From positions 26,816,827-26,880,826 of the forward strand of contig JAIVEN010000004.1 in NCBI GenBank assembly GCA_026686845.1: a DNA stretch of 64,000 bases. The letters are read 5' to 3'. Below the pieces are notes generated by a model. The model was given only the letters and a program-made list of their open reading frames with translations. It was not told where the DNA came from and ran no database searches. Position 1 is the first letter of the stretch; every line of letters starts with the position of its first letter. A program made the position numbers and the translations under genes. This DNA comes from Adenanthera pavonina. Lineage: Eukaryota > Streptophyta > Magnoliopsida > Fabales > Fabaceae. Positions 1 through 13,000 of this stretch are shown here, in pieces.

Positions 1-310
1 CTCTAGTTTAACAATAGTCTTATGTGGTGTATCTCTATATCCATGTTGTGGGGCCATGGGTTTGTTTTTCAATGTTTGTGAAATTCAAGAATGGAATGAT
101 GTTCAAGTTTCGGTTTAATTGGTAATTAGAGGTTTCTCAAAATGATCTATTTATGAATTTTCCAACAGGCAAGCTTAGTGGCAGAATTTCTGTTTGCATT
201 CTCCTATATCTAATGATTAGGTTATTTTCATCGTGACAACCTTTGATGCTAGAGAAATGTAATATAGTTACAATATTTGTTAATGAATGAGTTATTGGAT
301 GTGTTTGCAG
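1..310 (+). other. Intronic sequence of FANCM at window edge
   Basis: AT-rich sequence with no open coding stretch resembling the helicase core. It ends in a TTTGCAG acceptor at 304-310, so it is most simply the intron before the first visible FANCM exon. Confidence 0.6.
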
Positions 311-3300
311 AGGCCAATGATCCTCAGAGCTCTAGGGTTATTATTTTCTCAAATTATAGAGAAAGTGTGAGGTAAAATTAAATAAGTCAGTTGATTATCT
401 TATGCTACATGGTTGTTGAAAACTGTTACCAGTATTTTAAAAGTTTCCGGTGGTGTGATGATATTTTCAGGGATATAATGGATGCACTTACAAATATTGG
501 GGATCCAATTAGAGCTACCCAGTTTATTGGTCAAAGTTCAGGTATTTATTGTGGTGCTTCTGTTTAATATATTTTTTATCAAAGTAGAGTTTGAATGTGG
601 AATAAAATGTCTGTTTTAATTATTGCAAGCTACGTTACACCATATTTTAAAAATGTGGACGTACTTGTATCAAATACATAATACGATATTTGTACCATAT
701 TGATAGGTCCTATCCACGTTGCTTTGTACCTGTTTGTGTTGTTTCGAATTTGACAGAAAAATAAGATCTTGTGGATTATTATGGCAGGACAGAAAAGGGG
801 TCTTATGGGTGTTTGTAGTAATGTAATGCCTCTGCTTTTTTAGGCCCAATGATGTTTTTTGCATTTAAGAAGAAAGAACAGATATTAATTGTAGGTTGTT
901 GTGGACATTTTATTGATGTCTATAGTTTGTACTATCATTTATATTATAATTTTTAGGATATTCAATACTAGTTTATACTTTTTAATGAGTTGACACGTTG
1001 ATTATACATCTAGATAATTATATGATTAATTATATGGGTATATATCCCCTTACCCATATCATAAAATTTTTAAAATTGTTGTATCTTACATATCGTATCC
1101 CATATTGGTGTTACATAGATTGCAAGAATATCTTCTATTGAGTCGAACTTGTCAATAGAGTCGGCACTTATAATAAATGGTGTACCTAGTATTTTTCCCT
1201 TTTAGGTAAAAATCAGTGTTTAATGCCAAGACGTAAAGGAGGGGAAAAAACATTAATACATGATTGTAGCTCATGAAAAGTCATGAATTTCTTTTTGAAA
1301 AGATCAAAGCCCAATACACCAACTCTGCAAAGCACATAAAAAAGGGCAATCTGGCCTCTTTGCTAACAAATATTGTAATAGCAATGATCAAGCATGCTTG
1401 AACTTTCTTTGACTTCATAAAATGAGTCAATTGTTGATGGCTTCCTTAGTTTTCTTTTGGTCTTCTCTGTTTATTTTTAGGGGAGATGTCTTTTTGTCCA
1501 TCTCACGCATTGTTTTTTACCTATATGCCAATGAAACTGTTTCTCACATATTAAAATTCAATGTAATGAATTATAGGGAAAACAATGAAAGGTCAATCAC
1601 AAAAAGTTCAACAGGCAGTGCTGCAGGTATATAGTCCATTTGGTATAATATTTAAAGGCCTTGCACATACTTATGTTGTTCACCCACAGAAATTCCGTTC
1701 TGGAGCCTACAATGTCATTGTTGCTACATCAATTGGTGAAGAAGGTCTTGATATCATGGAAGTTGATCTTGTTGTGTCTTTTGATGCTAATGTGTCACCA
1801 CTAAGAATGATTCAGCGCATGGGGAGAACTGGAAGAAAGCACGATGGACAAGTTGATATCCTTTGGTTGTCAAGAATTTTTATTTGCACTACTAAGAATG
1901 TTTGTTGGCAATTGTTACTTCTGACATTAAAATAAGCCTTCTTGGAGGTCCTCTGCTAAATTTTGTGAATAACTTCTTTAAGGTCCTCATAGCTTTTATT
2001 CTTCTTAAAAATGTTCTTAAATGCTTTTTCAAATGTTTCCTTCATGATTGCTACTAGTTTTAGCTTGTGAAGGGACTGAGCTGAAGGGCTACTTGCGGAA
2101 ACAAGCTAAGAGCAAAGCTATTAGTAAACACATGCGATACGGGGGCATAAATAGCTTCACTTTTCATCCTAGTCCCAGGATGGTGGGGACTTCCTTTATA
2201 GCTCTTAACTCTTTTCTATGTTTTGTCACTTGATGGTAATTTCAGTTTTCGACCCGTACCCCTAAAATTCTTCTTACTATTTGTGTAGATTCCCCATGTC
2301 TTTAAACCAGAGGTTCAATTTGTTGAGCTGTCAATTGAGAAATTTGTTTCCCGAGAGAAGAAAGTAAAAGATGATTCTATTCAGATACATGCATCCGTAG
2401 ACAAAATTACAGTTGCTGAAAATGATTTACTTGCAAAGTATTTTCCCTCCACTGGTGAAAATACATGGAGGCCATCTCTTATCGCCTTTCCTCACTTCCA
2501 GACGTATCCTTCTAGAACACATAAAGTGAATCATTCATGTAGAGCAATAATGCTCATTGATATGATGCAATGTCTGCAAGGACAAGTATTTTTCCCAGGA
2601 AATACTAAAACTTCCATTCTTCAGGTTCTATATCCTTGTCTAAACTTGTGCTATGTTTGATGTATTTAATATAGCCGTAATACGATTGCTTTTCTATTAT
2701 CTTTAGAATGGCTTGTGTATAGAAGATAGCAATGCTGTCAGCTTAAACAAGCTCGATGAAGTTAGATCAGGTAATAGCAGTTTCAGTTTCTCAAGAATTT
2801 CTACTATGAATTTGTAAAGATGGTTGAAGCTTATCCATATTTCTGTTTTATTTTCAGACGAGAGATTATGATATTTCAGGAATTCACAGTCACACAAAGT
2901 AAAAGAATAATTATCTTAATTATTGTTCAAGTTTATTTTGTAATGAGAATTATGGTTGTGGCCTCTTTAGTTTTTTCCCCCTAAAAACTTCGTTTTATTC
3001 TTGCATTTTGCTTGATTTTAGTGCTTCAGCTCTCTTTTTCTCCTCCGTAGAAATTTTATGGTTGCTTGTACAGGCATCAAGCATTTGTTGTTAACAAATA
3101 ATTAAACATATTGGTGTTGACAGCAAAGTTATCAAAACATATAACTCATTTATGCCTTTTTCTTGGTAATTCCATTAGGGGATTAATCCTTGCATTTGGC
3201 TGTGATTTATTTCAGGAAAGCATCCAATTGCTTGGCCAGGGATTCTCCAACTATATTATATAAACCTGTCAACTTTTTTTCCCCCACAATCGAAGTTTTT

Positions 3301-6300
3301 TCATCATCACATCATTAATTTCTGGTTCAGGGTTTGCATTCATTAAAGCTTTTTATGTTTCAATATTATTTTTCTTTTGCTTCAATGTGCTACTCCTCTG
3401 TCTGGTCCATCAATTGTTTTTCCATATTGTAATCTACCATGGAAGAGTCAACTACTGACTCCACTAAGTCTGGAGAAGTGGTAACGTTCTCTCATAGTTT
3501 TTTCAAACTTCTCAAAATCTGAAAGGTCTGAAAATTTTTAAATACATCTGCATGTAAGATGCCTTTTCTTTAATTTTTTTCCTGTCCTATTCAGACAACA
3601 AATCACACTCTAGGCATATAAACGGAAGCAATGCAGTTCTGTGAATAGTTTGCTAAAATTCGAATACTTCTAAAATTTGTTAATGAATCAACTAATTGCA
3701 TGTCATTGTTTTGTCTTGTACTTTCAGATAATGAATCACACTCTAGACATACAATTGGAAGCAATGATGTCTCTGTAAGTGGCTTGAAGCTGAATTCCTC
3801 TCATATAGGGATTCAAACTGAAGACTTTGTTGATCTAACTGTACCAGATATTGTGGGAGAATTGAGATCTCCTAGTACAAGTTGCATAAAGAAGGATGAT
3901 TTGCTGTCATCTAGATTTATTGACTTAGATAAGAATAAAGAGAAAACATGTGAGTTTGAAGAGACAATCCCTGACACCCCAATTGCTAAGACAGTTATGT
4001 CAAATGAAGGACATAGTGATGGAGGAACGTCTGATCTTGTTCAGATCAAGACATCTTTGTTGCTAGATGATGCATTCAATAATGACATCAACGAGTCAGA
4101 GTGTAGTCCCCGTTTAACCAGTTTAATTAAAAGTGGTGTTGTTCCAGAGTCTCCTATTGATGAGAAGGGTGATTTTCTTCCAGGTCGTGATGGGTTTATC
4201 AATAATGTTGTGAAATAAAAACTGTTAATTATGTCATTAAATAATTTGTTGAGATAAATAAAATTTGCAGGGCTAGGTAGAAGTCAGATTGTCATTCGGA
4301 ACTGCAATCCACCTGTTCATGTCCAGACAGAACAACAAATTGCCTCAAGTTTCGGGGCAAATGAAAAGGTCATTATTGATAATGTCACAGATGTAAATAA
4401 TGTCTCTACTGATCCTGCTGATAATGAAACTCAAACCCTTTTATTTGAACGGAAGAGTGGTGCAATCAGAAGAGGTCATGTCTTTATTTCTCCTACAGTG
4501 GAGAAAAGCCAAAATCTTTCTGCGGATATTATAAACCACAGCTTCAGGGAAGAATCATTTTTATGTGGTGAAGTGTCTGAAAGTGTTAAACCAGCACACA
4601 AGTTTAAAAGGTTGTGTAAAGCTGATAATGGTAGAAGTCATAGGAATGGGAAAAGCACGAAGGATTATGTTGTTCCAACAGAAAATGTTGTCAAAATTTC
4701 GTCAATTCCTAATTCTAGACGAATACATGGTCAAGGTACTTTTTTGTTAATGTTTGTTGCATCCTTCTTTCTTCTTTATCAATTTTTGGCATTAGCAGAT
4801 TAGCTAACTTTTTAACCAGTGGAAAAAGCTTTACTGGTGGCAACATACTTTATAATTGAACTCTCTAAATGAAGTATTAGTGAGAACTTAGTCTGTTTTC
4901 TTTTGTTTTCTGCATTTTAGGTAGAAGGAAATCATTGCACAATGTCAGAGTCTACATTGATGACGAGGCTGAGTAAGCTCATGCTCAGACTCATTAAATG
5001 CTGCATTCTCATGTCATCCTTCTCTTTATCATTTTTGGCAAACATCTTCAGCTTATCTTTCGTAATGTTTTACATAAGAACAAAATAAAAGTAGTCCGCA
5101 CATAATGTACTAGATTTTATGTACTTATTCTACATCATGGGCTGCTCATTTTCCACAGGGCATCTTCAGATGCTGACGAATCTAATGATGAAGATGGTGA
5201 GGATGACAGTTCATTGGATAGTTTCATAGATGACAGGATGAACTTTACGGCAACCAGTCAGTCTAAAGCTAGTGGAATAGACATGATGGCAATTTACAGG
5301 TTTCTTATTCTTCCGTTTTATTTCCTTTCTCTCCCTCTGTTGGTCTTCATTTTGTGTTCTTTTCTTGGCTTCCTTGTGAAAATCTGCAAATAAACCTTCA
5401 TGCATGCACAACATAAATAAATAAACCTGCAAAACTGGGAGCAATCTTTTATATTAATAAACTGCTCATTTCTTCTTATTGAAAAGTATTGTTGCATTAG
5501 CTCATTATATTGAAAATAAGAAAGGGAATGCTACACTACAAAAATTGTGTGTGCAAATCTTCCTATTCATCATATTTCTGTTCTCTTGAATTTTACGTGG
5601 TATTAGAGCATGGTTTGAAACAAAAGGGAATCATCCTGAAACAAATGTCATTAACGACGTGGCCCCTTTCAAGTAGTTGTGACCATTCAGTTTGTGTCCT
5701 GTGATGAGTTGTATGGAGTCCTCTGTTCGGCAATGGCTAGAGAACTCTGGCCCTGTTGATCCACTTGGATTTTGGCTTGCTTCAAAGGCCATAAGATAAA
5801 ATGGGACAAATGCAAGTGCGGAGCTTGAAAAGTGAATGAGTTCCTTAGCATGCAAGAAATTGAAATTATCAATCAGTATTCTAAAAATGTTTCTTTTGTT
5901 AATAAAAAAGGTTGCATGATGAAGAATTTCTTTAAAAAAGGGGTGGAAAAGGTTCTTTTAACATTCCAGAGAGATTTTAACCCAAAATTTCCTCCCTAAA
6001 AGAATCCAAGGACCTCTCATATTTCACTTGCCAAATGAGTGCTCTCCTCGCATAACAGCAGAGAAGGGCCTTAAAGAAGGACAAAGTCATTGAGGGTGCC
6101 TTTCATGTATAATCCTGGCAAGGAAGAAAAGGTCGTTTTACAAATATAAAAAAGTCAAAAATGAAGACAATGGAGGTATTGAGGTAAGAAAAAATACTCA
6201 CCTTGTAGACACTGCAAAAAGACTACACACATGGAGAAATATTACTGGTGGAGACCTGTTGGCATATGTCGAAATTGCAAACAAATAGGAAATGTTTTCA

Positions 6301-8116
6301 CACCATAAACACTGACAACACTTGCTCACTGATAGTGGATGTGCAAATCACTTGTCATTTGATGTGTCAATGTTCAAATATCTTGACAAAAGCTTCAGAT
6401 CCAAAGTGAATTGGAAATGGTGACCTTGTGGATGTAAAAGCAAAGGTATATTGGAGGTAACTGCTACATGTATCAGACTTATTGCAAATGTGTTGTATCT
6501 AGTTGGTCAAAATTTGCCAAGAGTTGGGCAAATGCAGTGGAAGGGACATTTTCTCAAATCTTAAAAGAACAGTTGCACTATTTTTCATCATCGTGGAGTT
6601 GAATTTCTGCGTGGTAGGTAAATATGAGAAGTAAAGATTTTTTGTGGATTGGAACGAAGCTGAATATGTAGGTCAAGATAAACCATATGACTATGAGACC
6701 TCAAATGTTAAATTCAGTGAATTGGAGACTTGGAATTGTGACAATTTGTCTGATGACAAACGAAGCCAACCACAAATTTAAAAAGATAATGAAATTTTTA
6801 TGTAAACCTCTTAGAGGAACAAGTCATTTGCAGCATTATATTGTCGGGAGCCAGAACTGTAATGAATAATGCTGTGAAATATATTCTATTAAGTCAAAAC
6901 TTCTGGATAATCCTCCAATCTCTGTAAGAATGAAGGAAAATGCCAGAAAATCAAAGCTAAGATTCCTAATTGCACCGATAATGGAAATAAGGAAAACAGA
7001 ACAGAGCACAAAACGTAGGCCTATACACAATCTAGCTTTCAAGAGGCCCACACAAAATTTTAGTTCTAAATTTTTAGCATTATTTTTTATCTTTAAAATT
7101 TTAAATAAACTGTATGATATTTTTTCTTATAAATTTAGTTTGATTTTCCATATTTGTTTTCTTGATTTGTTATTGTAAGCAGTGGTAAGAGTCCACAAGA
7201 TAATTATATAAGGAAGTTTTTAACTTCTCTAAATAAATATTTGAGTATAATCTCATAAGAAAAAATTGAGTCTTGGTCAAATTCTTCTCTCTTTTAAATC
7301 TATTGCCATTGTCCCAAAATTGCTATTTTAAAATCAACATATCTATATGAGCTTTTTTGGCATACTTGAAGTTAAGCATATACAAAATAATATGTTTACG
7401 ATTCCAGTATTTATTGGTTCTTTTGTCTTGAAACTTGAAATATAGGATATAACTTCCGTGAATGCTTTCTTATATTCTGTGTTTCTGTATCTTAACTTGG
7501 CATTGATTAGAACTCTAAATCTTCCTAAAATTTCCTCTTAACTTTCGATGTTGTTAAAGATGCATAACTGTAACTATTGTGCAGGCGTTCTTTGCTCAGT
7601 CAAACACAAGTTGAAGGAGGTACCAACATTTCTGCTACATTTAGCCCAGACTATGTGTCTTCCATGACTAAAATTAGTGAAAATGGGGATTCTTCAGGCA
7701 GCACACTAAGACATCTTCAGACACCTCAAATTGAACCAACAAATCAGCCAGCTTGCAAGAGTTTGCAATCAGTTGAAGTCAATCAAATCACCTCAGAAGC
7801 TGTACCTTCAAGTAGTTTTCCTATTGAAACCACAACACAGATGAGAAGTCGAAAACGAAAATTGACGTTTAATTGTTTCGGATTTCCAAGTGCCAACCTT
7901 GAGCAGGAATTTGCACTTCAATCAAAAGAAGAATCTATTGATGCTTCTGCAACTGGGGATATTCTCTGTGATGATCGTATTTTTGATGATCTTGATCTTG
8001 ATGAGTTGGAGGCACAAGCAAATTCTCTTCTTAAACAAAAATCAAATTTGTCAACTCAGAAGCATGATCCAGTATCTCCTCATCTTTTCAACCCATCATT
8101 CGACCTTGGGATATGA
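311..8116 (+). CDS. FANCM: FANCM-type DNA helicase/translocase, C-terminal part (5' end outside window)
   Basis: SF2 helicase of the FANCM/Hef family, a nuclear DNA translocase; in plants it is known to limit meiotic crossovers and process stalled forks. Proposed exons: 311-371, 471-541, 1577-1626, 1690-1855, 2055-2182, 2289-2624, 2707-2770, 3728-4183, 4271-4735, 4921-4972, 5159-5299, 7585-8116. Together they give one open frame of 839 complete codons plus the stop. Exon 1690-1855 carries helicase motif V (VIVATSIGEEGLD) and motif VI (QRMGRTGRKHDG), so the window starts within the second RecA-like domain. The following exons hold the conserved region with HVFKPEVQFVE, then a long low-conservation acidic tail ending near DLDELEAQANSLL. 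The tail shows no ERCC4-type nuclease. All introns fit GT-AG except 1856-2054. Intron 5300-7584 is large because of a Copia insertion. Identification is firm; exon ends in the poorly conserved tail (2625-5299) are inferred from phase and splice sites. Confidence 0.9.
1856..2054 (+). other. AT-AC intron with U12-type splice signals in FANCM
   Basis: No GT-AG pair joins exon 1690-1855 to the next exon in frame. The sequence ATATCCTTT at 1856-1864 matches the minor-spliceosome 5' splice site. The intron ends in AC at 2053-2054, and TTCCTTCAT at 2037-2045 resembles the U12 branch site, with its A about 10 nt from the acceptor. Splicing here makes codons reading Q-V-V-V-L-A-C-E-G, which continues the helicase C-terminal domain without a gap. 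Confidence 0.8.
5500..6900 (+). mobile_element. Degenerate Ty1-copia fragment in the last FANCM intron
   Basis: TGGTATTAGAGC at 5598-5609 matches, with one change, the primer-binding site complementary to plant initiator tRNA-Met. Downstream in the same orientation is a broken gag-protease region: a zinc-knuckle-like stretch at about 6202-6275 (CRHCKKTTHMEK, then a second Cys pair), then a protease-type D-S-G-C motif at about 6331-6342 followed by ANHLSFDVSMFKYLD, typical of Copia polyproteins. Many stops and frameshifts are present and no integrase or RT follows, so it is an old truncated insertion. It lies in the same orientation as FANCM, within intron 5300-7584. The outer limits are approximate and no LTR pair was recognised. 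Confidence 0.7.
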
Positions 8117-10077
8117 TGCTGGGCCTGGCACTTCCATTGTGGAATTACCTCACTGCTATTTCAGACAGTTTATAGAAAATTTTGGAAAGGCCAAAATTTC
8201 AGTTATAAGTTTATTGTATAGTCGATTCATGTACATAAATGGGCAAGAAAATAATGTATTCGCGTCCTTTGATATTTAATTATATAGTTGCAGAATCATA
8301 TTTTAGATATTTCTTAATTGTTCATAATTAAATAAGTTTGTACAACAGGTTACTCTTGGTAAAAAATTATTATAAAATCAAAGTATTTTTTACGTATGTA
8401 TATGATATTTTGGATTTATTTTATTTTAATTAAAAAATTTATCAAAATTTAAATTAATTCAGATTGAGTCGTATAGAATGTTTTTGGTGGTAAGTTCTAC
8501 CACCAAAATAAGATTTATTGTTATATCAGAATTTGCCAATTTGCATATATGAGATTACATTAAGACAAACATCTAGTTGTCACTAATATAGCTAATAATA
8601 CTGTTGGCTGTGGTGGGGTTTGCTTATGGAATGTAAAATGTCCGACACTATTCCCAAGAAAAACCGACTTGGATTCTACACTCATAAAGTGGATATAGAG
8701 AATGCACTCTGAGAAATAAAATGAAAAAAAAAAGTGAACCAATAAGGGGAAGATTACAGAATATTTAAAAAAAAAACCATTAATCTGAAGAACAGAAAGT
8801 CAACCTAGCAAAGTACATTAATCCGAGGAATTGTCCATCCCCCAAAAAATTGAACACTTTCTTTCAAGGATTTTTTTTTTTTATAAAAAAAAACTCAAGA
8901 TCCGTGTTATTCAATATTAGAATGATAGTCGAAAGTGTTTCCCACATTTGTCCGTGGCATGTAATGTTCTTGGCATCCAATAACCATATTAGCTTTTCCT
9001 GGGAGTGCAAACAGTATCACTGTAGAGTTCCATGCTTCTTGATAATGTCCAAATGCTTATTTTGATCTTAATGGTATTGAGTTTTTGTGTTATTTTCATT
9101 TAATTTTCTTGATGTATGTGTTAAATTATGATATAATTTTGATTGCCAGCTTACTGCAAGCATTGAAGATTTTTTCATAGCATCAATTAGTGCCATTGAG
9201 TTATCTATCAGGCAACATTTATTTCTTTAAAAACCTCGTATGCCAAAAATAGATGACTGTCCTTCTCTGCTTCTGAATATGCGTTTTTCTAATGGTGGAA
9301 AAATAGGAAGAAGTTAGGGTTTATTTAAAATACATGGTTTACCTTAGCTTGCCATGCAGATTGATATTGTTTAATGTATATTTTCTAAATCCATGTCAGA
9401 TGTCATGTGGCTCAATAAAATATGTTAAATAATGTTCCATTTGCAATTTAACAAAACCACTAATGGAAGGGAGTTTTCATGTGTAAAATTGAAAGTTCAA
9501 AGGGACTTTAATATTGCTTTTTTTAAATTTATGGGAGTTCTGTGCACATCAGCTAGAGTTTAAATTTTATATATTTTAGCCTTTAAAGTATAATCTTTAT
9601 TTCAAATATATGTATGTATGTATCTTTTTGTTAAAATGCAAGGGACGTTTCCACTAATTTTAAAAATAAAATTATATAATTTCAACAAAATTCAAAGAAA
9701 ATCTGCATAGTTTACTCGAAATTTTAGTTACCATATGATAACCACCATCTTCCAGTCCCTAAAGAGATATTATCCCAAAAAAAAAAAAAGTTCCTAAAGA
9801 GATAGCATTAGGAAGAGCAACTAACGTAGCTGCCCTAAATTCTTGAGCTTTCCAACCAAACAAGGAAATAAAATCCTACAACTAAGAAGCATTCCAGCAT
9901 TGTATTAACAAGCATTCAAAACTATCTCTACTCTACTCTGCATCAGTCAGGGTCAGGCGCCATCATGTTTATATGGAAGGAAAACATGCACACATTAGTT
10001 AGGGAACATTAGAAGATCACCCATTTGTTGAAGGAAGCTGAATGCCCAGTCCCCTCAAGAATCTGCTTCTTGACGAA
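8117..10077. other. Intergenic gap between convergent genes
   Basis: AT-rich sequence between the FANCM stop and the stop of the minus-strand kinase gene. It should contain both 3' UTRs and terminators. Apart from a short hairpin at 8482-8508 and several A or T runs I see no gene or element. Confidence 0.6.
8482..8508. repeat. Perfect 11-bp stem hairpin
   Basis: TTTTGGTGGTA and its exact reverse complement flank a 5-nt loop (AGTTC), 366 nt downstream of the FANCM stop codon. It could be part of the 3' UTR or a relic of a small inverted-repeat element; function is not shown. Confidence 0.6.
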
Positions 10078-13000
10078 CTAGTTCAACATGACTGGCATAG
10101 CTCGTCCGAAATCCAACGAATTCAGGGCTGATGAAGGAAAATGGCTTCCCCCCGGGATCCACAACCCACCTTTAGGGGGTAAAAGCATCTGTGGCTGGCT
10201 GTGTCTCCCACCTTGCCCGGCTTCTTTAGATGGATCTTCTTTCTTCTTCTTCACAAACTCAAAGAACTCTGCAACTTGGTGTGCATATCTTCACCAGCAC
10301 CATAACACAATTGAAATGCATTAGGTCAAGATAGACAGATAGAATTTTCTCAAATGTACGTAGGTCTCATCAATGGTATATTAAAAATATGGCATACCAA
10401 AAAACCATGAGTTATACTGATAAAAAAAACACAATGAAACTGTTTATCTAGCTATGTAAGCCACTTAAAGAAATAGTAAAAGCTTTGCAGTCCAAAGGAT
10501 GAGAGAATGAGGAATGAGTGAATGACATTAAGTTTCAGAAAAAGCAAACGTGCTGGGAAAAAAAATCAAACTGGAAAATTTATGAAATATTTTGTAATAT
10601 TTAGGTATAGGTGTGTACTAAAATAGTTAAAACCTTACAAAATTTAGAAATTCCTTGAGTTATTTTCCTTTTCATCTTATTTTTGCAGCTTGCTTCACTC
10701 AAGCAGGTGCTGTTTTAGCACCTCCAATCTCCAGGTACTAGGGGAATCAAGCACCTCAAAGGTGTATTTTGCATTTGAATAACTAGAGAAGATGCGGCAG
10801 ACCTTCAAATTGGGTAGTGAAAACAAACCCATACACCTAATGCCTCCAAATAATTGAAAATTAAATCCCATGTTTAACCATGCCTGACAAGGCAGAAAGC
10901 ATTAGATGAAGGGCCTATGAAATAGTCAGAATGAATATTCTAGTAATACTAGACCACAAAATGATTTTGGGTAAGATGACAGTATTATTAGGCAATAAAA
11001 AAATATATATAGCCGTCTTATGATCATTTTGATGACAAATATGCTTTCTTCAAAAGTATAATACGGGATAAAATAGTACAATGACACACAAGTAACAAGA
11101 CAAATATACTCTCTGCAATGGTTTTACTTCCCAAAGTAATATTTAATGATTGTGAACTGAAGTTTATATTGAAGCAATGATCCTATCTACGTAGCTGCCA
11201 AGGAATTCCTCCCTTAACAAATATCGTAGATAAGCCACATCATTGGCAAAAAACTTAGTACGAACATAAATTACACCACTTACCCTAAATAAGTCATATG
11301 ACACATTAATTTTACCTTCACCAATTTTAGGTAGCGACAATTCCGTAAGATTCATCAGACTACTGACCAATAAAGTCACCTTACAGTTTCATGCACAAAT
11401 TGTTCAACAATTAGAATTCAGAAGAAAAAAGAGGTCACATTACACGGGTAAGGATTAATTCAATAACATTGCAAAAAGTTAAAACAAAATGGAATATGAC
11501 TTCACAAGGGTATAAATAGATCATGTTCCCCTTTTTAATTCTTGTTTCTAACTCAGGTGGTGGAGGCAAACTTAAGAATCATGTTAAGCAGACAACTTTT
11601 TGAACGAAAATGAGCTTGAACACCCTATTACAAGATAAAGGACATCATTATCAACATGAATAACTCCCTTTAACATTATTATATTGAGACTAACATAGTT
11701 TCGTCACTTATATATAGTGTTTCAGTATTATTAATATAGTAGGCCATCATGCTTTAGCAAGCCTCATTATTCATTAAACCAGTGTTTTACAAATAGCTTT
11801 AACCCAACCAACTTGTAACTTTGATTAGCCCAACCTAAACAAGGAATAATTAAATATGACAGAAGAATCATATGGAAAAGCAAACATCTGACAAAACAAA
11901 GTTTAGTCTATGTTCACAATTCAATTACATATCTGAGTAAGAGATAGATATCTTACTGCCTCTTTGCTTCAATATCTTTGCTGAAATCGATATTGGGTTC
12001 ACAGTCCAGAACTAATGCAGGAACCTGCTTATTATCAAAATTCTTAAGCCATACTATAACATATAACAGATAACAAAGTTTAACCATGAATGCCAAAAAT
12101 ATAAATACCTTCTGAATGCTCGAATGCATATGATCACCCTCCAGATAAAATACACGGTCCCTTATATCAGGATGTAAGGAGTTGTCAACATGCAGAGGCA
12201 GCTTACTGACAGATAACACTCCATGATTACCACTTTGGAAGGGGTATAACCAGCTTTCATGTTTTTCATGGAGGTCATGGAGATACTCCAATGTGATTCC
12301 ACCTTCCTCTGCTCTCCTCCTCAACTTCATTCTCTTATGGCATGTATCAGGACTTGCTCTAAGATAGATAAAACCATCAGGAATAAGTCCAGGCAAACAG
12401 GAGACAACAGGATCGAACCATGAGTCATAGATGCTAATCTCCATCTCATTCATCCAATTAGCCTCATGAACAGCTCGCACAAAGACCTTTTTTGAACAAT
12501 GAAAGTGCCAAAAAATGTATTAGCATTTAAACTATCAGAAGGGTTTTTTTGGCTCCTGAATTGTACTAGCCAAAAAGAAATAAATACTTGCAATCACTTT
12601 TTAACTCAAATCAGAACATGTTTAAAGCAGAAGTTTGCAGTTGTTCCAATAAAATAAATAAAATGTGAGGGTAAGAAACCCTGGAAATAGTTCCCACGCA
12701 AAAGAGAAAAAGAAGAAGAAGAAGAAGCAAACAAAATAAAACACAAGATCAGGATAAGCTCTGTTCATAAAGTAATTTAACAGCCACCTTTTAGAAAAGA
12801 TGGAGATCATTACCAAAGCATTAAATACTCACCATCCTGTCACTAAAAACACTCCTCTCCATTAACCGAAGAGGCCTCATTCCACCAGATGACTCTCTTT
12901 CCTGCATAACCCTGGTAACAAATACATAGTTCTGAAAGGTGTAAGCATACCGTTGTGGCTCAGCATAGAAAGCATCCAAAATATTGAAGTGATCAACTCC

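Noticed and set aside
1851..2060. A GT-AG intron (GTTGAT...CTACTAG) in FANCM
   Set aside because: No GT-AG pairing keeps the frame and the conserved Val-Leu-Ala-Cys sequence, whereas the AT-AC pairing does so with a matching donor and branch site.
2703..2897. Minus-strand frames within FANCM (also 670-864, 5211-5444, 5631-5872)
   Set aside because: Antisense shadows of exons or introns with no family resemblance.
11164..11379. Minus-strand 71-codon frame that looks rather protein-like
   Set aside because: It lies wholly inside the last intron of the kinase gene (11956-10289); the flanking exons join in phase without it, and I recognise no domain. Possibly an old repeat.
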